DNA of 64,000 nucleotides from Paraburkholderia sprentiae WSM5005 (GTDB lineage Bacteria; Pseudomonadota; Gammaproteobacteria; Burkholderiales; Burkholderiaceae): assembly GCF_001865575.2 (NCBI RefSeq), contig NZ_CP017562.2, positions 1,736,001 through 1,800,000 of the forward strand, in the 5' to 3' direction. The stretch's first letter is position 1, and the number at the start of each line of letters is the position of its first letter. The position numbers and the translations under genes were made by a program. The notes under the pieces were generated by a model. That model searched no databases. It was not told the origin of the DNA and saw nothing but the letters and a program-made list of their open reading frames with translations. Below are positions 34,948 to 45,097 of the stretch, piece by piece.

Positions 34948-35529
34948 TTGAAGAAACCCTTCCTGCTCGCCGCCGGCGCGCTCGCCGCTGCCTTGTCGTT
35001 CAACACGATGGCCGCCACCGAAACCTATCTGCTCGATCCAACGCACACGTCGCCGAGCTTCGAGACCGACCACTTCGGCGGCCTGTCGATCTGGCGCGGC
35101 AAGTTCAAGAAAAGCAGCGGCACCGTGGTGCTCGATCGCGCGGCGAAGACCGGCACGGTCGAGGCGACGATCGACCTGAGCTCGGTTGGCATAGGCAACG
35201 ACAAGCTCAACGAGGAACTGGTCGGCGACAAGTTCTTCGACACCGCGAAGTTTCCGACCGCGACCTACAAGGGCACGCAGATCCGCTTCGACGGCGACAA
35301 GCCGGTCGAAGTGATCGGCACGCTGACGCTGCACGGCGTCACGAAGCCGGTCAACCTGAAGATCGAATCGTTCAAGTGCATCCAGCACCCGATGCTCAAG
35401 CGCGAAGTGTGCGGCACCGAGTCGGTCGCGACGTTCAATCGCGACGATTTCGGCATCGACTACGGCAAGGCGTATGGCTTCAACATGAAGACCACGCTGC
35501 ATATCCAGGCCGAAGGCATCAAGCAGTAA
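34948..35529 (+). CDS. YceI-family periplasmic protein (second copy)
   Basis: 193 residues. Start is an unusual TTG at 34948, chosen because TGGAG lies six bases upstream and because a clean signal peptide begins there ([21 protein letters not shown]). The mature part is canonical Yce[64 protein letters not shown], and [12 protein letters not shown]. Closer to E. coli YceI than the first copy. Periplasmic isoprenoid binding is expected. Confidence 0.9.
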   Translation: MKKPFLLAAGALAAALSFNTMAATETYLLDPTHTSPSFETDHFGGLSIWRGKFKKSSGTVVLDRAAKTGTVEATIDLSSVGIGNDKLNEELVGDKFFDTAKFPTATYKGTQIRFDGDKPVEVIGTLTLHGVTKPVNLKIESFKCIQHPMLKREVCGTESVATFNRDDFGIDYGKAYGFNMKTTLHIQAEGIKQ

Positions 35530-35681
35530 GCGCAGCGCGCCTCGCGCCACGCGACCCGCGCGCGCGGCGGGCCGCGGCGGCCCTGACCGGCGGCGGGCGC
35601 GGCAAGGTACCATGACGGGCTGGCGCCATCTCGACGCGCGCCTTCACAGCTCCCGTTTATTGCCATCGCCCGCTTCAACCC

Positions 35682-36848
35682 ATGAATTCGCCATCCCGCC
35701 GCATTGCGCACCTCGATATGGACGCGTTTTACGCATCCGTCGAACTGCTGCGCTATCCGGAGCTGCGCGGCCGCGCCGTGGTGATCGGCGGCGGCCGCAA
35801 CAGCGCGCCAGAGGTCCTCGAAGATGGCAGCAAGCGCTTCGCGAAGCTGCGCGATTACGCGGGGCGCGGCGTCGTGACCACGTCGACCTACGAGGCCCGC
35901 GCGCTCGGCGTGTTTTCGGCGATGGGCATGATGAAGGCCGCCGCGCTCGCGCCCGACGCGATCCTGCTGCCGACCGACTTCGATTCATACCGCCACTACT
36001 CGCGCCTCTTCAAGGCGGCCGTCAGGACGTTCACGGACCGCATCGAGGATCGCGGCATCGACGAGATCTACATCGAGCTGACCGACGTGCCGGGCGCAGC
36101 GGACGACCTCGGGCGGCGCATCAAGGAGGCTGTTCATCAGGCCACCGGGCTGACGTGCTCCATCTGCATCGCGCCGAATAAGCTGCTCGCAAAAATCGGC
36201 TCCGAGCTCGACAAGCCCGACGGCCTGACGATCCTCACCCCAGCCGACATACCGCTGCGTGTGTGGCCGCTGCCGGTGCGCAAGGTCAACGGCATCGGCC
36301 CGAAGGCCGCGGAGAAATTGACCGCGCTCGGCCTCGCGACGGTGGGCGACCTGGCCGCCGCCGACGCCGGCTTGTTGCAAGACAACTTCGGGCGCAGCTA
36401 TTCCGCGTGGCTGATGGAGATCGCGCACGGTCACGACGAGCGGCCCGTGGTGGTCGAATCGGAGCCGAAGTCGATCAGCCGCGAGACCACGTTCGAGCGC
36501 GACCTGCATCCGCGTCATGACCGGCCGGCGTTATCGAGCGCGTTTACGGGGCTGTGCGTACGCGTCGCCGAGGACCTCGTGCGCAAGGGCTACGTGGGCC
36601 GCACGATCGGCATCAAGCTGCGCTACGACGATTTCCGCACCGTCACGCGCGACCTGACGCTCGACGAACCGACCGCCGATGCGACGGAAATCCGCCGCGC
36701 GGCGACCGACTGTTTGCGACGCGTGCAGTTGAACCGCAAGCTGCGGCTGCTGGGCGTGCGTATCAGCACGCTGACATCGGCGAGCGAACAGGCGCTCAAG
36801 CCGCGCCTGCCGGTTCAGGCCGACTTGCCCTTCGCGAGCGACGAATAG
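35682..36848 (+). CDS. dinB: DNA polymerase IV (Y-family)
   Basis: 388 residues. Catalytic carboxylates are present: D12 in AHLDMDAFYASVE, and D127-E128 in RGIDEIYIEL (the usual Ser-Ile-Asp-Glu has Gly in place of Ser). The helix-hairpin-helix part shows KVNGIGPKAAEKL, and the little-finger domain follows, ending with a Q-A-D-L-P-F clamp-binding motif (VQADLPFASDE), the beta-clamp contact typical of Pol IV. Translesion synthesis and mutagenesis. Its last 34 bp overlap the 3' end of the opposing sensor kinase gene. No LexA box was recognised. Confidence 0.92.
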   Translation: MNSPSRRIAHLDMDAFYASVELLRYPELRGRAVVIGGGRNSAPEVLEDGSKRFAKLRDYAGRGVVTTSTYEARALGVFSAMGMMKAAALAPDAILLPTDFDSYRHYSRLFKAAVRTFTDRIEDRGIDEIYIELTDVPGAADDLGRRIKEAVHQATGLTCSICIAPNKLLAKIGSELDKPDGLTILTPADIPLRVWPLPVRKVNGIGPKAAEKLTALGLATVGDLAAADAGLLQDNFGRSYSAWLMEIAHGHDERPVVVESEPKSISRETTFERDLHPRHDRPALSSAFTGLCVRVAEDLVRKGYVGRTIGIKLRYDDFRTVTRDLTLDEPTADATEIRRAATDCLRRVQLNRKLRLLGVRISTLTSASEQALKPRLPVQADLPFASDE

Positions 36849-38293
36849 GCGGTGTCGGCGGCGACGCCAGTCGCATTGGGGTTCGCGCGGACGGCCGGCA
36901 CGTCGCCCGACGCGGACATCACCGACGCCGCCAGCGAAAACGAGAACGTGTTGATGCCGTTCGCGCTGTGCGCGGAGACGGTGCCGCGATGCATCTCCGC
37001 TATCGCCTTCACGATCGCGAGCCCGAGCCCGTGGTTTTCGCGGCTATTGGTGCGCGAGACTTCCGCGCGATAGAAGCGGTCGAACAAGTGTTCGAGCACA
37101 TCCGGCGCGATCGGCTCGCCCGGATTCGCCACGGCGACGCGCACCTGGTTGCGCATCGGTCCTTCCCCGCGCCCGATCGTCACGCTGATCGACGCGCCCG
37201 GCTCGCAATGCTGGATCGCGTTCATCAGCAGGTTGGTGCACGCGCGGCCGAACAGCGAGCGGTTCACGCGCGCAACCGCATCGCCGTGCAACTGCGCATG
37301 CACGCGCGCCTCTTCGAGCGGAATCTCCAGAAACTCCAACGTGTGCGCGACTTCGACCGCGAGCGACACCTCGACGAGCCCGGTCGCGCGTTCGCCCTGA
37401 TCGGCGCGCGCGAGGAACAGCATGTCGTTGATGATCGTGCGCATCCGCTCGAATTCTTCGAGATTCGATTGCAGCGTGTGGCGCAGATCGTCGACCGAAC
37501 GGTTGCGCGTCAGCGCGACCTCGGTCTGGCCGATCAGGATCGTGACCGGCGTGCGCAGTTCATGCGCGACGTCCGCGTTGAACGATTCGAGGCGGCCGTA
37601 CGCGCCGTCGAGCCGTTCGAGCGCGCCGTTGAACGAGTTCGCGAGGTCGTTCAGTTCGAGCGGCAGCGACGCGGTATTGAGCCGCTGCGAGCGGTTGTTC
37701 GGACTGACCGCCGACGCGTCGCGCGTCAGACGCGTGAGCGGCGCGAGACCGATGCGCGTCACCGAGTAGCTGAGCAGCAGCACCGCGAGACTGCCGAGCG
37801 CGGACAGCGCCGCGAGCGCCGAGCCGAACACCCGCATCGTGCGCAGGTTCGGTGAATAGCTCGACGCGACCTGCAACTGCACCGGCGGCCGTGCGGCATT
37901 GGCGGGCAAGGTCACCGTCGAGGTCAGCATGTCGGGGCCGCCGCCCGCCGGCGCGATGCGCTCGTAGCCGCCGGACCAGCTCTTCGTGACGGTGCCGTGC
38001 ACCGGCGTGCCGAAGTGATAGTTCGGGTCCGCGCTGGTCACCGAGTACACGGTGCTGCCGTCGTGCGGCGTCATGTCGGTGAGCTTTTCGCGGCACGTTC
38101 GCCATCTTTCGGGCGTCACCGCGTGATAGACGATGATGCGCGCGATTTGCGTGCGATCGTCGAGCGACTCGCGCAGATGATGTTCGAGCTGCGTGCGCAG
38201 CACCAGAAAGAGCCCCGTGCCGACGAGCGTAAACACGAACAGCGCGACCAGCGCGAACATCGACGCCAGACGGCGGGCAATCGAACGGTTCAT
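36815..38293 (-). CDS. Sensor histidine kinase of an RND-efflux operon (CusS/IrlS-like)
   Basis: 492 residues. ATG at 38293 overlaps the response regulator stop by 4 bp. Two membrane segments (about 10-30 and 165-187) enclose a periplasmic loop with a Cys (WRTCREK) and other polar residues; HAMP, then phosphoacceptor VAHELRTPVTILIG, N-box NLLMNAIQH and a glycine box ENHGLGLAIV. Family of heavy-metal or cation sensors (CusS, IrlS, CzcS). Last gene of the pump operon. Its 3' end overlaps dinB. Confidence 0.87.
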   Translation of the reverse strand: MNRSIARRLASMFALVALFVFTLVGTGLFLVLRTQLEHHLRESLDDRTQIARIIVYHAVTPERWRTCREKLTDMTPHDGSTVYSVTSADPNYHFGTPVHGTVTKSWSGGYERIAPAGGGPDMLTSTVTLPANAARPPVQLQVASSYSPNLRTMRVFGSALAALSALGSLAVLLLSYSVTRIGLAPLTRLTRDASAVSPNNRSQRLNTASLPLELNDLANSFNGALERLDGAYGRLESFNADVAHELRTPVTILIGQTEVALTRNRSVDDLRHTLQSNLEEFERMRTIINDMLFLARADQGERATGLVEVSLAVEVAHTLEFLEIPLEEARVHAQLHGDAVARVNRSLFGRACTNLLMNAIQHCEPGASISVTIGRGEGPMRNQVRVAVANPGEPIAPDVLEHLFDRFYRAEVSRTNSRENHGLGLAIVKAIAEMHRGTVSAHSANGINTFSFSLAASVMSASGDVPAVRANPNATGVAADTAYSSLAKGKSA

Positions 38294-38976
38294 GATGTCT
38301 CGGCCTCTTCGCGCACTTCGAGCACGTAGCCCATGCCGCGCACCGTGTGCAGCAGCTTCGACGGGAACGGGCCGTCGAGCTTCGCGCGCAGCCGCTTGAT
38401 CGCGGTTTCGACGACGTTCGTGTGGCTGTCGAAATTGACGTCCCATACCAGCTCGGTAATCGCGGTCTTCGACAGAATGTCGCCCTGACGGCGCGCGAGC
38501 ACGCTGAGCAGTTGGAACTCTTTCGCGGTCAGGTCGAGGCGCACGCCGTCGCGCGTCGCGCGGCGGCCGATCAGATCGACGAACAGATCGCCGACGGAAA
38601 TCAAGGTGGACTCCTGCGACCGCGTGCGGCGCGCGAGCGCATGCAGACGCTCGACGAGTTCGAGGAACGAGAAGGGTTTGGTCAGGTAGTCGTCGGCACC
38701 TTCGCGCAGGCCGCGCACGCGGTCGTTCACGTGATCGCGCGCGGTCAGCATGATGACCGGCGTCGACTTGCGCATGCGCAGCGCCTTCAGGACGCTGAAG
38801 CCGTCGCGTTTGGGCAGCATCACGTCGAGGACGATCACGTCGTAGTCGAATTCGGTGGCCAGATGCATGCCTTCCTCGCCGTCGAGCGCGACGTCGACGA
38901 CCCAGCCCTGCTCGGTCAAACCGGAGCGCAGGTAGTCCACTACCTTGTGCTCGTCTTCAACGATCAGCAATTTCAT
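38290..38976 (-). CDS. OmpR-family response regulator of the efflux operon (CusR/IrlR-like)
   Basis: 228 residues; start at MKLLIVEDE (38976), the standard family N-terminus. Phosphoacceptor in YDVIVLDVMLPKRDG, Thr in MLTARD, Lys in TKPFSF. DNA-binding winged helix at the C-terminus (VGDLFVDLIGRRATRDGVRLDLTAKEFQLL, KRLRAKLDGPFPSKLLHTVRGMGYVLEV). It follows the outer-membrane factor gene by 108 bp and precedes its kinase with a 4-bp overlap. Likely activates the pump operon it is part of, by feedback. Confidence 0.9.
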   Translation of the reverse strand: MKLLIVEDEHKVVDYLRSGLTEQGWVVDVALDGEEGMHLATEFDYDVIVLDVMLPKRDGFSVLKALRMRKSTPVIMLTARDHVNDRVRGLREGADDYLTKPFSFLELVERLHALARRTRSQESTLISVGDLFVDLIGRRATRDGVRLDLTAKEFQLLSVLARRQGDILSKTAITELVWDVNFDSHTNVVETAIKRLRAKLDGPFPSKLLHTVRGMGYVLEVREEAETS

Positions 38977-39084
38977 CCGCGTCCCGTTCCTTGCCATTAC
39001 TGGCTGTCAACCTTGCATTATACGAACGCCCCTCGTTCTCCGCGCCGATCTCACCGCATCGGCATGGCAGTTCGGCGGTGCGAT

Positions 39085-40593
39085 TCAGCGTGCGGGAGCC
39101 GGCGTGTCTTGCTGCCGGGCGGCCAGTGCGCCGTCTTGCGCGCCCCTCTCCCAGCCGCCGCCAAGCGCCTTCACGAGCGCCACCGACAGCGTCAACTGCT
39201 GGCCGCGAATCTGCACATCCGTGCGCTCGCTCGTCAGCAGCGACTCCTGCGCATCGATCACGTTCAGATACGCGACGAGACCGCCCGAATAGCGATCGTT
39301 CGCGAGCGACAGCAGCCGCTGCGCATCGCCGATCGCCTCGCGCGACTGCTTCGCCGCGCCGTCGAGCACCGACAGTCCGGTGATGCCGTCCTGCACCTGC
39401 TGGAACGCGCTCAGCACGGTCTGCCGATAATTCGCCTCGGTCGCCTTGTAGCCCTCGCTCGCGTACTTGACGTTCGCCGCGCGCCGCCCGCCGTCGAAGA
39501 TCACCTGACCGACCGTCGCGCCGAGCGTCCACATCAGCGTCGGTGCGCTCAGCAGATTGGCGAACTCGGTGCTCTGCCAACCGATGCCCGGCGTCAACGT
39601 CAGACTGGGGAAGAACGCGGCTTTGGCCACGCCGATCTGCGCGTTCGCGGCCGCCATCGCGCGTTCCGCCGATGCGACGTCGGGCCGCCGTTGCAGCACG
39701 TCGCTCGGCACGCCGAGCGGCACCGTCGGTGGCTGGATGTCGAGCACCTGCGGCTCGATCGCGAACTGCGGGGCCGGCACGCCGACCAGCGCGGCGATTG
39801 CATGCTCGTATTGCGCGCGCTGATTCAGCAGCAGTTGCGCCTGCACGCGCGTCGAATCGAGCTGAGATTTCTGCTGCAGCACGTCGAGGCCCGATACCGA
39901 ACCCAGATCGTGCTCGGTGTTCACGTAATCGAGCGCTTTCTGCTGCAGCTTCACCGACCGGTTCAGCACGTCGATCTCGTTGTCGAGCTCGCGCAGCGAG
40001 AAGTAGTCGGTGGCGAGATCGGTCGTCAGCACGAGGCGCGCGTTCGCGAGATCGTCCGCCGACTGTTCGGCCGACGCCTGCGCGCCCTCGACCTGACGAC
40101 GAATGCGGCCGAACAGATCGGTGTCGTAGCTGATCGTCGGCCCGAGCTGGAGGTTGTTCTGCACCGTCGATTCGGTCGGCGTCGCGTAGTTCGTCAGCGG
40201 CCGGTCATGGGAAATACGGAAGCGCGCTGCCTGTGCGGCGAGATCGACTTCCGGCACGCGCTGCGCGCTGACGTTCGCGAGTGTCGCCTTCGCCTGCTCG
40301 TAGTGCGCGCTCGCCGCGACGAGCGTCTGGTTCTGCGCGAGCGCCTGGGTTTCGAGCGTCGCGAGCGTCGGGTCGGCGAAGCTCGTCCACCAGTCCGGCG
40401 CGAGCGGTGCATGCGACGGCGCGGCGACGCGCCAGAACGAATCGGTATGCCATTCGGGCGGCACCTCGGCCTGCGGCCGCCGGTAGTCCGGGCCGACCGT
40501 GCACGCGGCGAGCAACGCCGCGCCGGCGACAGCGCTCAGCGCAGCGAAAGCGGCGCTGCGCGGGGGCGCCCGGCGTAAAGCCGCGCCGATCAC
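39085..40593 (-). CDS. RND efflux outer-membrane lipoprotein (OprM/NodT family)
   Basis: 502 residues from a GTG at 40593 that overlaps the adaptor stop (GTGA). The signal peptide ends in a lipobox LLAAC, so the mature protein would be lipid-modified at that Cys. Two repeats of the TolC/OprM fold (coiled-coil helices with LENQ-rich spacing; motifs NYRQTVLSAFQQVQD, LVAYLNVIDAQESLL, LSAPTLMW) are clear. It forms the outer-membrane channel of the tripartite pump with the next two genes. Long frames on the other strand are shadows. Confidence 0.92.
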   Translation of the reverse strand: MIGAALRRAPPRSAAFAALSAVAGAALLAACTVGPDYRRPQAEVPPEWHTDSFWRVAAPSHAPLAPDWWTSFADPTLATLETQALAQNQTLVAASAHYEQAKATLANVSAQRVPEVDLAAQAARFRISHDRPLTNYATPTESTVQNNLQLGPTISYDTDLFGRIRRQVEGAQASAEQSADDLANARLVLTTDLATDYFSLRELDNEIDVLNRSVKLQQKALDYVNTEHDLGSVSGLDVLQQKSQLDSTRVQAQLLLNQRAQYEHAIAALVGVPAPQFAIEPQVLDIQPPTVPLGVPSDVLQRRPDVASAERAMAAANAQIGVAKAAFFPSLTLTPGIGWQSTEFANLLSAPTLMWTLGATVGQVIFDGGRRAANVKYASEGYKATEANYRQTVLSAFQQVQDGITGLSVLDGAAKQSREAIGDAQRLLSLANDRYSGGLVAYLNVIDAQESLLTSERTDVQIRGQQLTLSVALVKALGGGWERGAQDGALAARQQDTPAPAR

Positions 40594-41816
40594 GACGCCC
40601 CCTTGGCGTTCTTCTGCGGCGGCTGCACCTGCACGTGATCGCCGTCGGCAATCGAATCGCTCGGGTTGATGATGATGCGATCGGTCGGCGCGATACCGCT
40701 TTCGATTTCGAGTTGCTGTCCGAGGTCCACCGCGATCACGACCTTGTGCAAGCTGACGTTGCCCTTCGCATCGACGACCGCGAGGCGTGGACCCTCCGCG
40801 CGAAACAGCAGCGCGTTGCCGGGCACCGTGAGGCGCGCATGGGTGGCGGCCGGCACCGCGACCTGGACATAGGCGCCGGGGCGCAGCTTGTCGTCGGGAT
40901 TCGGCAGCGTCACTTCGACCTGCAACGAACGCGTAGGCACGTCGATCGCACCGGAAACATGCGTGATGGTGCCGTTGAACTGCTGGCCCGGCAGCTCGGC
41001 CTGCGTGACCACGGCCTTCTGCCCGACCTTGACGTTCTGCGCATACGCCTGCGGCAACTGCACGTAGACACGCAGCGGGTCCGACTGCGCGAGCGCGAAC
41101 AGAGCCCGGCTGGTGCCGCTGCCCGCGTCGATCAGATCGCCGACGTCGACGTTGCGCTGCGTGACCACGCCGCTGAACGGCGCGACGATCCGCTTGAACG
41201 ATTCCAGCTGCTGCAGACGCTTGACGTTCGCATCGGCGGCCGCGAGATTCGCGACGTCCTGCGTGTAGGTGCTTTGCCGTTCGTCGAGCTCCTGCTGCGA
41301 CACCGCATCGCGCTGGCGCAACTGCTGCCAGCGCTCCAGCGAGCTCTTTGCGAGCGCGAGGCTCGAATTGATCTGCTGACGCTGCGCGAGAGCCTGCGCG
41401 AGTTCCTGATCGATTTCCGGCGTATCGAGCTGGGCGAGCAGTTGCCCCTGCTTCACGTGCGTGCCGATATCGGCGTACCAGTGCAGCAGATAGCCGGTCG
41501 CGCGCGCATAGATCGGCGACTCGACATAGCCGCGCAACGTGCCCGGCAGCAGCGTGTCGCCGCCGCCGTCGGTTTGCGTCGGCGTAACGACGTTCACGTA
41601 CTGCGTGGCGTTCTGCCGCGCGATCGCCGCGACTTCGCGGTTTTGCAGCACGTTCGCGATCACGGTGCGCAACGCGCCTATCGCCAGCAGCAGGAGCACG
41701 ATCAGGATCGCGATCTTCGCGCGCTTCCATTCGCGATGGCGCGGCGGCAGCAGGTGCTCTCCCTGTTCGGCTTCCCGCGTGGGGATCGCTAGCGATGCAT
41801 GAGTTTTTTCTGTCAT
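40590..41816 (-). CDS. RND efflux membrane-fusion protein (adaptor)
   Basis: 408 residues; start at the ATG at 41816, with TTG at 41825 as an alternative. One N-terminal membrane anchor (KIAILIVLLLLAIGAL), lipoyl-like half (ATGYLLHWYADIGTHVKQGQLLAQLDTPEIDQEL and VAPFSGVVTQRNVDVGDLID), alpha-hairpin rich in Gln/Leu, beta-barrel and membrane-proximal domains. It links pump and outer-membrane channel. No lipobox, so it is anchored by the helix. Spacing to the pump gene is 23 bp; overlap of 4 bp with the channel gene. Confidence 0.92.
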   Translation of the reverse strand: MTEKTHASLAIPTREAEQGEHLLPPRHREWKRAKIAILIVLLLLAIGALRTVIANVLQNREVAAIARQNATQYVNVVTPTQTDGGGDTLLPGTLRGYVESPIYARATGYLLHWYADIGTHVKQGQLLAQLDTPEIDQELAQALAQRQQINSSLALAKSSLERWQQLRQRDAVSQQELDERQSTYTQDVANLAAADANVKRLQQLESFKRIVAPFSGVVTQRNVDVGDLIDAGSGTSRALFALAQSDPLRVYVQLPQAYAQNVKVGQKAVVTQAELPGQQFNGTITHVSGAIDVPTRSLQVEVTLPNPDDKLRPGAYVQVAVPAATHARLTVPGNALLFRAEGPRLAVVDAKGNVSLHKVVIAVDLGQQLEIESGIAPTDRIIINPSDSIADGDHVQVQPPQKNAKGAS

Positions 41817-41839
41817 CTCAGTCAACCATCGTTTAACTT

Positions 41840-44800
41840 CTACGCGGGCGTCGCCGCACTGCTGTGTTCCGGCGCGGGGCTGCCGGTATGGCCGCCACTT
41901 GGGCCGCCATCACCGTCATTGGCAGCGCCGTTGCCGCCATCGTCGCCACTGCCGTTCTTGTCACGGCGCGCGAGCCACGAATGAATCCCGGCGAACACGA
42001 GCGGCACGAAAAACAGCGTCGACACGGTCGCGAACAGCAATCCGCCGATCACCGCGCGGCCGAGCGGCGCATTCTGCTCGGCGCCTTCGCCGATACCGAG
42101 CGCCATCGGAATCATGCCGATGATCATGGCGAACGCGGTCATCAGCACCGGACGGATCCGGCTCGCGCCCGCTTCGAGCGCGGCTGTGAGCGGCGGTGCG
42201 CCGGCCGCGAGCCGTTGGCGCGCGAACGCCACCATCAGAATACTGTTCGCGGTCCCGACGCCCATCGTCATGATCGCGCCGGTCAGCGCCGGCACGCTCA
42301 GATGCGTGCCGGTCAGGAACAGCATCCACATGATGCCGGCCAGCGCCGCCGGCAACGCGCTGACGATGATCAGCGGATCGATCCACGACTGGAAGTTGAC
42401 GACGATCAGCAGGTACACGAGCACGATCGCCATCGCCACACCGATGCCGAGCCCGAAGAACGAACTGCGCATCGTCTGTACCTGGCCGCGCACGGTGATC
42501 GAGCTGCCGCGCGGCAGCGAGCCGCGCACCTCGCTGACGATCCGGTCGACCTGATTCGCCACGCTGCCGAGATCGCGCTTTTCAACGCTTACATAAAGAT
42601 CGATCACCGGCCGGATGTTGTAATGCGTGACCTCCGCGAACTGGCTGCGCGGCGAGACCTGCACGAGGTTGCCGAGCAGTTGCGTCGGGCCGTTCATCGT
42701 GGCCGACACCGGGGTGCGCAACAGTTCGTCGATCGACGATACCTGATACTGCGGCGTCTGCACCGCCACCTTGTATTCGACGCCGTTCCTGTTGTTGATC
42801 CAGAAGCCGGGCGACGTCTGCGAGCTGCCCGATAGCGAAACGAGCACGTTCTGCGCGACGTCGTTCGCGGTCAGGTTCAGCTGTTGCAGGCGCGTGCGGT
42901 CCATATGCAGATCGATCACCGGTTCATCCAGCTTCTGCTGGATATGCGTGTCGACGGTGCCGGGAATCAGCCTTACCTGCTTCAGCAGCTTGCGCGCGAC
43001 GTCGAGATTGCCCTGCTGATTTGCGCCGGTAATCTGCACGTCCACCGCGGCGGGCAGGCCGAAGTTCAGGATCTGCGTGACGATGTCGGCCGGCTGGAAG
43101 AAAAACTCGACGCCCGGGAAGCGCTGCGGCAGGATCGTGCGCAGCTTGTCCATGTAGATCTGCGACGGCTTGTGGCCTTCGTTCAACGCGATCTGGATCT
43201 CGCCGTCGAGCGTGCCCATCGTGCCCGCGTTGCTATACGACAGATTGATGCCGCTATATGGCAAGCCGAGGTTGTCGAGAATCGTGCCCAGTTCTCTCGG
43301 CGGCACGACTTCGCGGATCACCTTTTCGACCTCGTCGGCAAGCCGCGCCGTTTCCTCGATACGCGTGCCGGTCGGCGCGCGCATGTGCAAGCGGATATCG
43401 CCGGCGTCGACGCTCGGGAAAAAGTCTTCGCCGAGCGTGAAGAACAGGCCCATCGACAGCACGCAGAAACCGAGGAATAGCGCGCCGAACATCTTGCGAC
43501 GCACGAGCAGGCTGCTCAGGATCACGATGTAGGCCGCGCGCATGCGCTCGAAGCCGGCGTCGAAGCGGTGATACAGGCGCATCATCAGATTCGGCTTCGC
43601 GCCCGTCTTCGGCTTGTGCGCATGACCCATCAGCAGCATCGCGAGCGTCGGCACGAGCGTGCGCGACAGAATGTACGACGCGAGCATCGCGAACACCACC
43701 GCTTCAGCGAGCGGCACGAACAGATAGCGCGCGACGCCGGTCAGGAAGAACATCGGCACGAACACGATACAGATACACAGCGTCGACACGAGCGCCGGCA
43801 CCGCGATTTCACCGGCGCCGTCGAGAATCGCATCGTGCAGATTCGTGCCCAGCCGCAAGTGCCGCTCGATGTTCTCGATCGTCACCGTCGCGTCGTCGAC
43901 CAGAATGCCGACCGCGAGCGCGAGCCCGCCCAACGTCATGATGTTGATGGTCTGTCCGAGCGCGTGCAGCGCGATCAGCGACGACAGAATGGACAGAGGA
44001 ATCGAGATCGCGATGATGCAGGTGCTGCGCCAGTTGCCGAGGAACAGCAGGATCATCGCAGCGGTCAGCGCGGCGGCGACCAGCGCTTCGCGCACTACGC
44101 CCTGCACCGCCGCCTTCACGAACACCGACTGGTCGAACAGCGCGGTGATCTGCAGATCCGGCGGCAGCGCCGCGCGTGCGGCCGGCAAGATGCCTTTCAA
44201 CGTATCGACGATCGACAGCGTCGAGGCGTTGCCGTTTTTCAGCACCGACATCAGCACGCCGCGATGGCCGTTCTGCCGCACGATGTTGGTCTGCGGCGAG
44301 TAGCCGTCGCGCACATGCGCGACTTCGCGCAGATAGGTCGTTGCGCCGTTGACGGTGCGCACCGGAATGTCGTTGAGGCCTTCCAACGTCGGCGGCGAAC
44401 CGTTCATGTCGATCGTGTATTCCTTCGGGCCGATCTTGGCCGTGCCGGTGGGCAGAATCAGGTTTTGCGCGTTGAACGCGCTGACCACGTCGGCCGGCGT
44501 CAGTCCTTTGGCGAGCAGCGCGCGCGTATCGAGGTCGACCGAGATCAGCCGCGACTTGCCGCCGTACGGATAGGGCACCGCCGCGCCCGGAATCGTCACG
44601 AGTTGCGGACGCAGGAAATTGAGCGCCGTGTCGTTGAGATCCTGCTCCGAGAGTTTCGGACTCGACAGGCCGAGCTGGATCACCGGAATACTGGAGGCCG
44701 AGTAGCTGATGACCAGCGGCGCGGTGGCGCCAGGCGGCATCTGCTTCAACTGCGCCTGCTCGACGGCGACCGTCTGCGCGATCGCCGTCTGGATGTTCGC

Positions 44801-45097
44801 GTTCGGCTGCAGGAACACCTTCAGGATCGCGATGCCGGGGAGCGACTGCGATTCGATATGTTCGATGTCGTTGACCGTCGTGGTCAGACTGCGCTCGTTG
44901 ACCGAGGTGATGCGGTTGGCCATGTCCTCGGCCGACAGCCCGGTGTACGTCCAGATGATGCTGACGACCGGAATGTTGATTTCCGGCAGCACGTCGACGG
45001 GCGTGGTGAACAGCACGAAGGGCGTCGCCAGCACGATCAGAATCGCCATCACGATGAACGTGTATGGCCGCTTAAGCGCTACGTTGACGATCCACAT
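41840..45097 (-). CDS. RND efflux pump, inner-membrane permease
   Basis: 1085 residues, the AcrB/MexB superfamily: 12 membrane segments, two large periplasmic loops. Proton-relay residues are seen in segment 4 (LALAVGILVDDATVTIENIERH); FLGNWRSTCIIAISIPLS, PLSIL and GVGTANSILMVAFARQRL are typical landmarks. The C-terminal tail (about 45 residues) is Gly/Asp/Ser-rich and hydrophilic, which is unusual. It starts the five-gene operon (pump, adaptor, channel, regulator, kinase). Sequence is between the heavy-metal (CzcA) and hydrophobic-compound (HAE1) groups to my reading; substrate undetermined. Confidence 0.92.
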   Translation of the reverse strand: MWIVNVALKRPYTFIVMAILIVLATPFVLFTTPVDVLPEINIPVVSIIWTYTGLSAEDMANRITSVNERSLTTTVNDIEHIESQSLPGIAILKVFLQPNANIQTAIAQTVAVEQAQLKQMPPGATAPLVISYSASSIPVIQLGLSSPKLSEQDLNDTALNFLRPQLVTIPGAAVPYPYGGKSRLISVDLDTRALLAKGLTPADVVSAFNAQNLILPTGTAKIGPKEYTIDMNGSPPTLEGLNDIPVRTVNGATTYLREVAHVRDGYSPQTNIVRQNGHRGVLMSVLKNGNASTLSIVDTLKGILPAARAALPPDLQITALFDQSVFVKAAVQGVVREALVAAALTAAMILLFLGNWRSTCIIAISIPLSILSSLIALHALGQTINIMTLGGLALAVGILVDDATVTIENIERHLRLGTNLHDAILDGAGEIAVPALVSTLCICIVFVPMFFLTGVARYLFVPLAEAVVFAMLASYILSRTLVPTLAMLLMGHAHKPKTGAKPNLMMRLYHRFDAGFERMRAAYIVILSSLLVRRKMFGALFLGFCVLSMGLFFTLGEDFFPSVDAGDIRLHMRAPTGTRIEETARLADEVEKVIREVVPPRELGTILDNLGLPYSGINLSYSNAGTMGTLDGEIQIALNEGHKPSQIYMDKLRTILPQRFPGVEFFFQPADIVTQILNFGLPAAVDVQITGANQQGNLDVARKLLKQVRLIPGTVDTHIQQKLDEPVIDLHMDRTRLQQLNLTANDVAQNVLVSLSGSSQTSPGFWINNRNGVEYKVAVQTPQYQVSSIDELLRTPVSATMNGPTQLLGNLVQVSPRSQFAEVTHYNIRPVIDLYVSVEKRDLGSVANQVDRIVSEVRGSLPRGSSITVRGQVQTMRSSFFGLGIGVAMAIVLVYLLIVVNFQSWIDPLIIVSALPAALAGIMWMLFLTGTHLSVPALTGAIMTMGVGTANSILMVAFARQRLAAGAPPLTAALEAGASRIRPVLMTAFAMIIGMIPMALGIGEGAEQNAPLGRAVIGGLLFATVSTLFFVPLVFAGIHSWLARRDKNGSGDDGGNGAANDGDGGPSGGHTGSPAPEHSSAATPA

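Noticed and set aside
38347..40578. 743-codon + strand frame over the response regulator and outer-membrane factor genes
   Set aside because: Spans two genes with strong motifs on the minus strand; no ribosome site or domain.
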